DNA of 59,470 bases, taken from an uncultured Prochlorococcus sp. (lineage in GTDB: Bacteria; Cyanobacteriota; Cyanobacteriia; PCC-6307; Cyanobiaceae). The position numbers and the translations under genes are program-made. Positions within the stretch are counted from its first letter, which is position 1. Each line of letters starts with the position of its first letter. Under the pieces are notes generated by a model. That model was not told where the DNA came from. It made no database searches and was given only the letters and a program-made list of their open reading frames with translations. This document shows, in pieces, positions 14,399 through 23,114 of the stretch. Where the stretch lies: positions 1 through 59,470 of the forward strand of contig CACOIM010000004.1 of assembly GCA_902627325.1 (NCBI GenBank). Direction: 5' to 3'.

Positions 14399-16651
14399 TT
14401 GAAATTTTTTAAGAAGTTGTTGATTGGTTCAACATCACTAGCACTTTTAACTCCTGCGATCGCTCATTCGTTCAGTAATAGTATCAATACTAAATCTAAA
14501 ATTAAGGATTTAGAACTTAATAAAACTTTTAAATCTACAAATTTAAAAGTTAATGATACTTTGTTGGCTCAAACAGATGAATCAAATGACTCTAACACCT
14601 TAAAAATTACTGTTACTGGTACTCGTTCACCAAAGCCTGTAGATACATTCCCTGGAAGTATTGAAGTGTTAGATCAAAATGATCTTACAATTAAGAGTGG
14701 TTCAACAATTAAAGAATTAACTGACGATATTCCAGGTGTTACAGTTAGGAGTACAAAGAGGAGAGGTGTTGTTGGGCCAAGTAGTACTGGTAACGTCAAT
14801 ATCAGAGGCCTTGATTTTCAGAGAATACTTTTTCTTGTTGATGGGATAAGATTGCCAGAACCTTATAAATTTAGTTCTTACTACAATTTAGATTTGGGTT
14901 CATATGTTGATTTTAATACTCTCTCATCTGTAGAAATCATAAAAGGACCAGCATCTGCATTGTATGGAGCTGATGCATTAGGAGGATTAGTTTCTTATAG
15001 AACAATTAAACCTAGTGATCTATTAGATAAAAATGAAGATTTTGCTGGTGAAATTCCATTAAGTTATGATTCCTCTAACAGCGGTCTAACAGGTTCTATC
15101 AAATTAGCAAGGAAATTAAGCGACAAAGATTCAATTGCAATTGTTTATACAAAGGAAGATTCCTCAGAGACGAATGTCAAAGCTGATTCAAAATTTTCAG
15201 ATGATGAGACAAATTCAGGTAATAACTATTTAATAAATCTTACTAGAAATTTTGATGATTACACTGAAGGTTCTATCGTTTATGAAAATCTTTCAAGAAC
15301 TTCAAAAGCTGATGTCTCTGCTGCAAATTTAGAGGCTATGAGTAGTTCCTTCTCTACTTACACTAGCTTAGTTTCTAATGATAAAAATAATAGAGATAGA
15401 ATTAGTTTTGAGTATAAGTACGATAATCCGGATAATGATAAATTATTTAAATTATTTAGGACCAAAATTTATAGTCAGTATGCCAGAGCTAATGATAACT
15501 ACGATAGAGTGACTATTTCGAGAGGTGCAGCAACAACAAGAAATCATGAATATTATCTAAAAAATGATTCTGTTGGTGGTGATATTGAGTTTCAATCTGA
15601 ATACAATGGTAATAAATTTACTTACGGAATTGATTTCTCAGAAGTTGATACTGCAAGATTAAGAACTACTAAAACAGTTGGAGGATCAACGGTTGAAGCT
15701 AAAGATACTCCTGATACAAAAATTACGAGGTTTGGGGCATATGTTCAGGATGAACTATCTTACGGTAAATTTGATTTTATATTTGGCTTAAGGTATGACA
15801 CTTATGATTTAGATGCTAAAGGAGATTCTCTCGTCTCTGAAACTGTTGCTAAAGATCTTAATGCGGATGAATTTACTCCTAAAATTGCAGCTACATATAA
15901 TTTTACTGATAAATATACTGGGTATGCACAATATTCTAAAGGATTTAGAGCCCCAGCTTATTACGAAGTTAATGCCAATTTTTCAAATCCTAGATTTGGA
16001 TACACAACCATTTCAAACGCTGACCTAAAACCTGAAACTAGTGATAGTTACGAAGTTGGATTAAGAGGAAGATATCCTAACTTAGATTTTAATTTAGCTG
16101 CCTTTATTAATGATTATGATAATTTTATAAACCAACTATCATATATAGGCGTTATCAATGGTCTCTCAACTTACCAAACACAGAATGTTGATTCTGCAAA
16201 GATAAGTGGATATGAATTAGATTTTAATATCTATAAAAATGAAGATAGAAAAGGTTTCAGCTTGTTTTCCAAGATGGCTTATGCAAAAGGTGATAATTTA
16301 ACAGATGATCAACCATTAGATACCGTAAACCCATTCGAAGCGAAGTATGGGATCAGGTATCTAAGTAGTAATAATAAGTGGGAAACAAAACTTACAAATA
16401 CATATGTTGCTAAAGCAAGAGTAGCCTCTGGTACAACAACATTTGTTCCAGACGCTTATACAGTTTCTGATCTTGAACTTGTTTACAGACCTAAAGAAAC
16501 ATTCGCTCTCTCAGCAGGTATTTATAACTTGTTTGATAAGGCTTATTACAACTATCAAGATGTAAAAGGTAAAGCTACAGATTTATCAAATCTAACAAGA
16601 TTTACTCAGCCAGAACTTAATGTAAAACTTGGAGCTACGATTCGCTTCTAA
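14399..16651 (+). CDS. TonB-dependent outer-membrane receptor, heme/siderophore type
   Basis: The start is TTG at 14399, behind a GTGTGAGG ribosome site. A signal peptide (MKFFKKLLIGSTSLALLTPAIA) is followed by a linker, a TonB box region (LKITVTGTR, about residue 70), the plug domain (NIRGLDFQRILFLVDGIRLP and IKGPASALYGADALGG), and a long beta-barrel ending in Phe (LGATIRF). 'VDGIRLP', 'GPASALYG.DALGG' and, in the barrel, 'GFRAPAYYEVN' with 'SNADLKPETSDSYEVGLRG' resemble the FRAP/NPNL region of heme/hemoglobin receptors more than classical siderophore receptors. At 750 residues the length is normal. TonB, ExbB and ExbD are encoded next to it. The ligand is not proven. Confidence 0.9.
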   Translation: MKFFKKLLIGSTSLALLTPAIAHSFSNSINTKSKIKDLELNKTFKSTNLKVNDTLLAQTDESNDSNTLKITVTGTRSPKPVDTFPGSIEVLDQNDLTIKSGSTIKELTDDIPGVTVRSTKRRGVVGPSSTGNVNIRGLDFQRILFLVDGIRLPEPYKFSSYYNLDLGSYVDFNTLSSVEIIKGPASALYGADALGGLVSYRTIKPSDLLDKNEDFAGEIPLSYDSSNSGLTGSIKLARKLSDKDSIAIVYTKEDSSETNVKADSKFSDDETNSGNNYLINLTRNFDDYTEGSIVYENLSRTSKADVSAANLEAMSSSFSTYTSLVSNDKNNRDRISFEYKYDNPDNDKLFKLFRTKIYSQYARANDNYDRVTISRGAATTRNHEYYLKNDSVGGDIEFQSEYNGNKFTYGIDFSEVDTARLRTTKTVGGSTVEAKDTPDTKITRFGAYVQDELSYGKFDFIFGLRYDTYDLDAKGDSLVSETVAKDLNADEFTPKIAATYNFTDKYTGYAQYSKGFRAPAYYEVNANFSNPRFGYTTISNADLKPETSDSYEVGLRGRYPNLDFNLAAFINDYDNFINQLSYIGVINGLSTYQTQNVDSAKISGYELDFNIYKNEDRKGFSLFSKMAYAKGDNLTDDQPLDTVNPFEAKYGIRYLSSNNKWETKLTNTYVAKARVASGTTTFVPDAYTVSDLELVYRPKETFALSAGIYNLFDKAYYNYQDVKGKATDLSNLTRFTQPELNVKLGATIRF

Positions 16652-16653
16652 TT

Positions 16654-17538
16654 ATGCTTAGTAAGAAAAATTTCTTAATACTTTCTGGATTACCTATATT
16701 TGTTTTATTAGCCTCGATCTTTAATAAGGGCAGCATTAATTTATCTGAAGATAATAAATTACCTATTAATTCCTCAATAAATAAAAAAGTTGTTGCTCTT
16801 ACATCTCTATCAGCTGATCTAATTACAAACATTTCAAAAGAAACATTAGTTGGAATACCTGGATCATCAATACTAAAAAAAAATGAAGAACTGAAAGATA
16901 TTCCAATAGTTTCTAGTGGTAGAATGCCGCCTAATATAGAAAAAATTATAAGTTTAAAGCCTGACTTAGTAGTTGGAGCAAAAGGGTTTCACGATAAAAC
17001 ACTTTCTAAATTAAACGATTTAGGTATAGATACGGTTTATACCTCAATTACTAATTTTGAAGATCTAGAGCAATTACATAATAATTTAGCTTTAAAATTA
17101 AATGCTACCAATGTGAAACCATTAGATAAAATTCTTGATGATTGTTATTTAATTAATAATGAAAATGATTCTAGTAAAAAGAATATTGTAGCTCTTGTGA
17201 GTTCGAGGCCAATCCTTTCTCCTAATCAAAATAGTTGGGCTGGAAATTTAATATCTAAATTTAAATTGGAAAATTTAGCTGCTGAAATAACTAGTAAAAC
17301 AGAATTTAAGGGATATGTTAATTTAAGCCCAGAATGGCTATTAAAATCTCAACCTGAAAATTTATTAGTTATCAAAACACCTGGTAGTGATTTATCTCAA
17401 TATAAATCTATAAATATTTGGAATGATCTTAAAGCTGTTAAAAATAATAAGATTTTTACGTTTGATTATTATGGATTAATAAATCCTGGAGGATTGGAAG
17501 TTATTAATCAGGCATGCAAAAAACTTTCTTCAATTTAA
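16654..17538 (+). CDS. Periplasmic iron-complex binding protein (FecB/BtuF/HmuT class)
   Basis: The ATG lies two bases after the receptor stop. A hydrophobic N-terminal segment (FLILSGLPIFVLLASIF) serves as signal or anchor; there is no lipobox Cys. The fold is class III: VVALTSLSADLITNI and a 'GIP' turn, then PPNIEKIISLKPDLVVGAKG, a long helix, and the second lobe with LSPEWLLKSQPENLLVI and a conserved C-terminal FDYYGLINPGG. It delivers the captured iron complex to the FecCD permease upstream. The length of 294 residues is usual. The 3' end overlaps the convergent tonB gene by nine bases. Confidence 0.85.
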   Translation: MLSKKNFLILSGLPIFVLLASIFNKGSINLSEDNKLPINSSINKKVVALTSLSADLITNISKETLVGIPGSSILKKNEELKDIPIVSSGRMPPNIEKIISLKPDLVVGAKGFHDKTLSKLNDLGIDTVYTSITNFEDLEQLHNNLALKLNATNVKPLDKILDDCYLINNENDSSKKNIVALVSSRPILSPNQNSWAGNLISKFKLENLAAEITSKTEFKGYVNLSPEWLLKSQPENLLVIKTPGSDLSQYKSINIWNDLKAVKNNKIFTFDYYGLINPGGLEVINQACKKLSSI

Positions 17539-18243
17539 CTCTAATCTATATTCAATATCAAGCTTTGTTTCTTTAGAAAGAGGATAGAATTTAGAATTTT
17601 TTGCAGCATCAATACCTGATTTATCTAATACATTATATCCAGTAGATTCCTTAATCAAAACATCTTTTACAGATCCATTTTTCGATATAGTTATTTTTAA
17701 TTTTAAAGTTCCTTCATAACCTTTTTTAATAGCTAACTTTGGATAAATAGGTTCGAGACATTTTAAGCAAGTTATTTTTTCTATTCCAGTTCCTTTTATA
17801 CTCCCTGATTCAACATTTTCTTTTTTTAATCCTTTTTTTGTTCCAAAGATTTTTTCTTCACTTTCAACACTTTTCTCATTCAAAGTATTTTCTGGTGAAA
17901 AACTATTATTTTCTGCATCGGTATTTGATTGATTAAGTAAATTGTTTTTTAAATCTTCTTCTTTTAATTCTTCATCTATTTTGTTGTTTCTTTTTTGTTC
18001 TTCTAAATTATTTTCTATATTATTTTTTTTATTTTGTGATTTAATAATTGAATCTCCTTTAGTTGCTAAAGTATTTAAATTTATTACTTGTATAGGAATA
18101 TATTTATCTCCTAATAGTTTATTTTGCTCATTAGGTATGCCAGTAAATAAAAATATATGAGCCATAAAAGATAAAATAAACCCAGTCAATAATTTCCTAT
18201 CTTTAATTACATTTAATTGTGAATTTTCATTCTTCATTTTCAT
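17530..18243 (-). CDS. tonB: TonB energy transducer
   Basis: One N-terminal membrane segment (LLTGFILSFMAHIFLFTGI) is followed by a long, low-complexity Asn/Lys/Glu-rich periplasmic spacer (in place of the usual Pro-rich one) and a TonB C-terminal domain: PIYPKLAIKKGYEGTLKLK, then ISKNGSVKDVLIKESTGY and a final strand DIEYRLEL. It couples the proton-motive force to the receptor encoded on the other strand. The ATG at 18243 is preferred; an earlier start at 18267 would overlap exbB. A CxxC pair (CLKC) lies just before the YP motif, which is unusual. Its 3' end overlaps the binding-protein gene. Confidence 0.85.
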   Translation of the reverse strand: MKMKNENSQLNVIKDRKLLTGFILSFMAHIFLFTGIPNEQNKLLGDKYIPIQVINLNTLATKGDSIIKSQNKKNNIENNLEEQKRNNKIDEELKEEDLKNNLLNQSNTDAENNSFSPENTLNEKSVESEEKIFGTKKGLKKENVESGSIKGTGIEKITCLKCLEPIYPKLAIKKGYEGTLKLKITISKNGSVKDVLIKESTGYNVLDKSGIDAAKNSKFYPLSKETKLDIEYRLELN

Positions 18244-18247
18244 TATT

Positions 18248-18910
18248 ATGTATTTGAATTTTAGCAATGAAGAAGTAGTATTAAATAAATTTAAATTTAA
18301 TATTAATGTGATTAACCTTTTTAAATCTGGAGGAGTTGTAATGTGGCCCCTCCTGCTATTGTCTCTTTTATCTTTATCTTTTATTTTCGAAAGATTTTTC
18401 TACTGGAATAATTTAGTAAATATAAATAATAATATTATTAATCAATTTACAGATTTAAATTATCTTAATAAAATAAACAAGAAGGAAATTATTAATAACC
18501 CTTATAAAAAATTATTATTTAAAATAAAGAATTTTGATTTAAGTACTCAAAGGAACCTTTCAATAGCACTCTCCATATCATTACAATCTATTCAGTCTGA
18601 ATTTGATAGATATAATAATTTTTTTGCAACCACTATTGCAGTTGCTCCTCTTCTTGGTTTATTAGGTACAGTTTTTGGGTTGATTAATTCCTTTTCATTT
18701 ATAGATATTGGGAATGCGGGCGCTAACGCAGATGAAGTAACGGGAGGAATTAGCGAGGCTTTAATTTCTACAGCTGCAGGTCTTATTATCGCAATTGTAA
18801 ATTTAGTATTTACGAACTATTTTAAATCAATTAAATATAAACAGTTGAGATTGATGAATGAATTTTGCGGCAAATACGAATCTTTTTTTTCAGCTAAAAA
18901 TTTAAAATAG
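18248..18910 (+). CDS. exbB: ExbB proton channel subunit (MotA/TolQ/ExbB family)
   Basis: Signature stretches are GGVVMWPLLLLSLLSLSFIFER near the N-terminus (first membrane segment), then a cytoplasmic domain and two further membrane segments. These include AVAPLLGLLGTVFGLINSF, and SEALISTAAGLIIAIVNLVF near the C-terminus. The length of 220 residues is in the family range. With ExbD it forms the inner-membrane motor for TonB. The ATG at 18248 is four bases from the tonB ATG on the other strand, so the promoters must lie inside the coding regions. A GTG at 18308 is an alternative start. The exbD gene follows after five bases. Confidence 0.9.
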   Translation: MYLNFSNEEVVLNKFKFNINVINLFKSGGVVMWPLLLLSLLSLSFIFERFFYWNNLVNINNNIINQFTDLNYLNKINKKEIINNPYKKLLFKIKNFDLSTQRNLSIALSISLQSIQSEFDRYNNFFATTIAVAPLLGLLGTVFGLINSFSFIDIGNAGANADEVTGGISEALISTAAGLIIAIVNLVFTNYFKSIKYKQLRLMNEFCGKYESFFSAKNLK

Positions 18911-18915
18911 AATTC

Positions 18916-19317
18916 ATGTATTTTAAAGAAAGTAATGAATCTGAAAATTCAATAAATATATTGCCAATGATAGATATCATTTTCGCAATATTATCTTTTT
19001 TCATAATTTCAAGTTTATATTTAACAAGAGTAGATTCGATAAAAGTAAATCTGCCAAAATCTTCCACCGCTGAAAGAGAAGAAGAAAAACCACAAATAAT
19101 TTCAGTAGATAGTAATGAAAAAATTTACTTTGAATCAAGTGAAATTAACTTGATCAATATTTCGTCGTTTATCAAAAAAAATTTAAATAAATTTGAAAAA
19201 CCAATTGTTATCGTAAGGGCAGATGCTTCAGTTAAACATGGATTTATTGTAAATGTCTTGGATGAATTAAGAAAAATAGAGAATTTAAGGATAGGTATTT
19301 CAGTAGAGAAGAAATAA
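18916..19317 (+). CDS. exbD: ExbD proton channel subunit
   Basis: A short polar N-terminus leads into ILPMIDIIFAILSFFIISSLYL, a single membrane segment carrying the conserved proton-path Asp (residue 20). The periplasmic domain follows, with 'KVNLPKSS' and a C-terminal part PIVIVRADASVKHGFIVNVLDELRK, typical of ExbD/TolR. The length of 133 residues is standard. It sits five bases after exbB. With exbB and tonB it makes the uptake cluster self-sufficient for energising the outer-membrane receptor. ATG start. Confidence 0.9.
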   Translation: MYFKESNESENSINILPMIDIIFAILSFFIISSLYLTRVDSIKVNLPKSSTAEREEEKPQIISVDSNEKIYFESSEINLINISSFIKKNLNKFEKPIVIVRADASVKHGFIVNVLDELRKIENLRIGISVEKK

Positions 19318-19650
19318 TGCTAAACATGCGATTTTTGAGAGAGAGCTCCCTAAGTACACCCTCTAGTTTTTTTTACCCTATAAACTAATTAGTTTTATAA
19401 GAACTTTTTATATTAATTTCAACTGCAGAATATTTTTTAAAATGATAAAGGTATTGCATTCTCAAAAGTAGATATTATTGTTGCTGCCATTTGTGAATGT
19501 CTAGGAGATCAAAAGAATAGATTAAAATTTAATTAATAATTTTCTATTTTATGTTGTATTTGTACTTTAAAATTTTGTTTAATTAAATAATCACTATTTA
19601 TTTATATGAGGAATTAAATTTTTTAAAACAAAATTTCTTTAAACCGTTCG
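19318..19650. other. Spacer with a possible gene remnant at 19441-19536
   Basis: This 333-base AT-rich spacer closes the uptake cluster. On the plus strand, 19441-19536 is an open frame without a start codon that reads NDKGIAFSKVDIIVAAICEC and ends KNRLKFN before TAA. It looks like the C-terminal scrap of a lost gene. No terminator or RNA gene is evident. Confidence 0.4.
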
Positions 19651-20652
19651 TTAACTATCAAAATTACTATAAATATTTTTTTTGAAGTCTTCTATTGCAA
19701 TCCTTAATCCATCCTCTAATTTTATTTTTGGTTCCCATCCTAGAGATTGTATCTTAGAATTATCTAGAATCTTTCTTGGGGTTCCATCAGGCTTTCTTTT
19801 ATCCCAAAAAATCTCATCTTGATAACCTATAATTTCTGCAATCATTTCCGCAAGATTTTTAATTGAAATTTCATGCCCACTTCCAACATTTAACCAAGAA
19901 AATTTTTTCATATAATCATCAAATAATAATTTATTCTCAGATTGGGAACAATCTTTAAGCATGAAAATACATGCTTCAGCTAAGTCATCAACATAAAGAA
20001 ATTCTCTTAAAGGACTGCCAGTACCCCAGCAAGTAACTTTTTTGAGCCTATTTATTTTTGCTGAATAAAACTTGTTAATAAGAGCTGGGATGACATGGCT
20101 TGTCTCAAGATTATAATTATCTCCAACTCCATATAGATTACAAGGCATCAATGATATTGAATTAAAATCATATTGGACTCTGAGAGCCTCACATAATTTA
20201 ACGCCAGCTATTTTTGCAATCGCATACCATTCGTTTGTTTTCTCAAGTTCACCACTCAATAAATATTCTTCCTTTATAGGTTGCCTTGAGAATTTTGGAT
20301 ATATGCAACTGCTTCCTAAAAATAGAAGTTTTTTAACGCCAAATAATCTTGAAGCTTCAATTATATTGGTTTCAATTTTTAAATTTTCAAATATAAATTC
20401 GTACGGTTGAGTTGAGTTGGCTAATATTCCTCCTACTTTAGCAGCTGCGATAATCACAATTGAAGGTTTATTTAAAGAAAACCATTTTTTAATTAGTTCA
20501 TAGTCTAAGAGATCTAGATCAAATCGATTAGGACATAATATTTTACCTCCATATTTTTTGTTACCATATCCTTTTTTTGTAAGCAATCTTTTTATAGCAC
20601 TACCGACCATCCCAGAAGCGCCTGCTATAAAAATTTTTTCATCAAGATTCAT
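19651..20652 (-). CDS. fcl: GDP-L-fucose synthase
   Basis: A short-chain (extended) epimerase/reductase that converts GDP-4-keto-6-deoxymannose to GDP-L-fucose with NADPH. The Rossmann motif is GASGMVGSA (residues about 10-18), and 'AAAKVGGI' is characteristic of the family. The catalytic Ser is in LGSSCIYP, and the Tyr/Lys pair in WYAIAKIAG. The length of 333 residues is slightly above the usual 310-320. Its ATG overlaps the gmd stop by four bases, so the two enzymes of the GDP-fucose pathway are translationally coupled. It serves surface polysaccharide synthesis. Confidence 0.93.
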   Translation of the reverse strand: MNLDEKIFIAGASGMVGSAIKRLLTKKGYGNKKYGGKILCPNRFDLDLLDYELIKKWFSLNKPSIVIIAAAKVGGILANSTQPYEFIFENLKIETNIIEASRLFGVKKLLFLGSSCIYPKFSRQPIKEEYLLSGELEKTNEWYAIAKIAGVKLCEALRVQYDFNSISLMPCNLYGVGDNYNLETSHVIPALINKFYSAKINRLKKVTCWGTGSPLREFLYVDDLAEACIFMLKDCSQSENKLLFDDYMKKFSWLNVGSGHEISIKNLAEMIAEIIGYQDEIFWDKRKPDGTPRKILDNSKIQSLGWEPKIKLEDGLRIAIEDFKKNIYSNFDS

Positions 20653-21698
20653 GATATCTTTTCTGCCATAACCATTTCCTCAACTAATTGTTCAAGTGTT
20701 ATTTTTGGCTTCCACCCTAAAACTTTTTCTGCTTTACTGGCATCACCTAATAGTTCTTTTACTTCAGTAGGACGATAATATCTTGGGTCTATTTTAATTA
20801 CAATTTGTCCCGTATCTGATCTTCTTCCAATCTCATTAATACCTTCATTTTCCCAGAAGATTCCTGAAGAATTACCTCCCTTATTCCAGCCAAGTACATT
20901 AGATGTTAATTCGCAAAATTTTCTAACGCTTTCCATTCTTCCTGTGGCAATTACAAAATCTTCAGGTTTTTCTAATTGAAGCATCTGCCATTGCATCTCT
21001 ACATAATCCTTAGCATGTCCCCAATCTCTCTTTGCATCTATATTACCTAAATATAAGCAATTTTCTAATCCATGATCAATTCTAGTGAGTCCTCTAGTGA
21101 TTTTTCTTGTCACGAAAGTTTCTCCTCTTCTAGGACTCTCATGGTTAAACAAAATACCATTGCAAGCAAAAATATCATAGGCCTCTCTATAGTTAACAGT
21201 TATCCAGTAAGAATATAACTTTGCAACAGCATAAGGGCTCCTAGGATAAAAAGGAGTTTTTTCATTTTGAGGAGATTCTCTTACAAGCCCATACAACTCA
21301 CTTGTACTGGCTTGATAAAATTTTGTTTGTTTTTCTAAACCGAGTATTTTTATCGCTTCCAAGATTCTTAAAGTTCCAATTGCGTCGCTGTTGGCTGTAT
21401 ATTCTGGTGTCTCAAAACTCACAGCAACATGACTTTGTGCTCCTAAATTATAAATCTCATCTGGTTTTACTTGTTGAATTATTCTTATAAGATTTGTTGA
21501 ATCAGTAAGATCACCGTAGTGAAGTATAAACTGAGAATTCTCTATATGAGGATCCTCATAAATATGATCAATTCTTGCAGTATTAAAACTACTAGAGCGT
21601 CTCTTAATACCATGGACTTCATAATTTTTATTTAGTAGAAATTCTGCAAGGTAGCTACCATCTTGTCCTGTAATTCCTGTTATTAGAGCTTTCTTCAT
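20649..21698 (-). CDS. gmd: GDP-mannose 4,6-dehydratase
   Basis: It makes GDP-4-keto-6-deoxymannose from GDP-mannose, the first step to GDP-fucose. Visible motifs are the Rossmann [12 protein letters not shown] (residues 7-18), [11 protein letters not shown], and the catalytic region QASTSELYG with [12 protein letters not shown] (Tyr/Lys). [15 protein letters not shown] and [15 protein letters not shown] are Gmd-specific. The length of 349 residues is standard. It is the first gene of the gmd-fcl pair; a 265-base AT-rich spacer upstream (21699-21963) presumably holds the promoter. Confidence 0.95.
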   Translation of the reverse strand: MKKALITGITGQDGSYLAEFLLNKNYEVHGIKRRSSSFNTARIDHIYEDPHIENSQFILHYGDLTDSTNLIRIIQQVKPDEIYNLGAQSHVAVSFETPEYTANSDAIGTLRILEAIKILGLEKQTKFYQASTSELYGLVRESPQNEKTPFYPRSPYAVAKLYSYWITVNYREAYDIFACNGILFNHESPRRGETFVTRKITRGLTRIDHGLENCLYLGNIDAKRDWGHAKDYVEMQWQMLQLEKPEDFVIATGRMESVRKFCELTSNVLGWNKGGNSSGIFWENEGINEIGRRSDTGQIVIKIDPRYYRPTEVKELLGDASKAEKVLGWKPKITLEQLVEEMVMAEKIS

Positions 21699-21963
21699 AA
21701 ATATCTAAAATTAATTAATCTGTTTACTATTTTGATAGGATTTTTAAAATCATATAAGGTAAATTTTCTCATAACTTAGTTCAAAAAACTAATTATTTAT
21801 TAAAAGGAAATTTTATTTATCTTAAATTTTTCATTAGAAAATTAGTATCCAATTTTTCTTGTCACTTTAAATAAATTGAAAATAATATATATCGATTCCT
21901 CTATGTAAAAGAAGCTTTAATCTATATAAAAATCTATTAATTTTTCATAGAAAATCATTTAAA

Positions 21964-22992
21964 TTATTGAAAGTAGAAATTTTTATACCAATTTATAAAT
22001 TCTTTGATTCCATCTACTAATAATTTTTGAGGAGTGTATCCTGTTAAATTGGTAATACTTGTTATATCTGCTGCTGTTTTCTCAACATCTTCTTTTTTCA
22101 TCTCCATAAAAAGTTTTTCTGCTTTAATACCAATTTCAGATTCTAGTAAATTAACGAAATCCATTAATGATGTAGGATTTCCATTCCCAACATTTAAAAT
22201 TCTAAATGGTGCCCAACTTTCATCAATAGAAAAATATTCTTGAGTTATAGTTTTATTTCTTTCTGGAGGTTTACCTATCAATCGATATATATATTCAATT
22301 GTATCGTCAATGAAGGTAAAGTCTCTTGACATATTCCCATGATTAAATACCTTGATTGGCTTTTTTGAAAAAATAGCTTTTGCAAAAATCATTGGAGCCA
22401 TATCTGGTCTCCCCCAAGGACCATAAACTGTAAAAAATCTCAAGCCTGTGGTCGGTAAATTAAAAAGATGACTATAGTTATGCGCCATAAGTTCATTTGA
22501 TCTCTTTGTTGTGGCATATAAACTAACAGGATGATTTACAGGATCTTTCTCAGAAAACGGTATTTTTTTATTTCCTCCATATACAGAGCTACTACTTGCA
22601 TAAATAAGATGCTCAACTCTTGCTTCTTTGCAGTTTTCTAAGATATTTAAAAAACCTAATATATTCGAGTTAATGTATTCAATAGGTTTTTTAACCGAAT
22701 ATCTGACTCCAGCTTGAGCGGCAAGATTTATGACTATATTAGGACAATGCTTTTTAAAAATTTCCTTTATATTCTCAGTATTTTCAAGATTAGTGATATA
22801 AAGTTCAAAACTATTTGATTTATCATTACTAATAACTCGTAATTGTTTTATCCTTTCTTTCTTGAGGTTCGGATCATAATAATGATTTAAATTATCAATT
22901 CCAGTAATCTCATATCCCTCAGAAATTAATCTTTTGCTTAAGTGAAAACCTATAAAACCTCCAATACCTGTTACCATTATTTTTTTTTTCAT
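21964..22992 (-). CDS. NAD-dependent epimerase, probable UDP-glucuronate 4-epimerase
   Basis: An extended short-chain epimerase. The N-terminal MVTGIGGFIGFHLSKRLISE is the Rossmann motif, and IDNLNHYYDPNLKKERI is the sequence typical of UDP-glucuronate/galacturonate epimerases (CapI type). The catalytic part has YASSSSVYGG and YATTKRSNELMAH; RFFTVYGPWGRPDMAP is also family-specific. The length of 342 residues is typical. UDP-glucuronate would be supplied by the UDP-glucose dehydrogenase at 26053, so the pair can make UDP-galacturonate for surface polysaccharide. It lies on the minus strand with the other polysaccharide genes but is separated from them by more than 100 bases. Confidence 0.85.
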   Translation of the reverse strand: MKKKIMVTGIGGFIGFHLSKRLISEGYEITGIDNLNHYYDPNLKKERIKQLRVISNDKSNSFELYITNLENTENIKEIFKKHCPNIVINLAAQAGVRYSVKKPIEYINSNILGFLNILENCKEARVEHLIYASSSSVYGGNKKIPFSEKDPVNHPVSLYATTKRSNELMAHNYSHLFNLPTTGLRFFTVYGPWGRPDMAPMIFAKAIFSKKPIKVFNHGNMSRDFTFIDDTIEYIYRLIGKPPERNKTITQEYFSIDESWAPFRILNVGNGNPTSLMDFVNLLESEIGIKAEKLFMEMKKEDVEKTAADITSITNLTGYTPQKLLVDGIKEFINWYKNFYFQ

Positions 22993-23114
22993 ATTAATGG
23001 GGGAATAGATATCAAATTAGTTATTAAATACTACTATAAAAATAAGTACAAAAAATTTTTTAAAATTATAGATTTATTTCTGCAATTAAAATTTCATTAA
23101 TGAATATAATAATT

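Noticed and set aside
15813-16028. Plus-strand 71-codon frame inside the TonB receptor gene
   Set aside because: It is an alternate-frame shadow of the receptor coding sequence, Leu/Ile-rich because of AT-rich codons.
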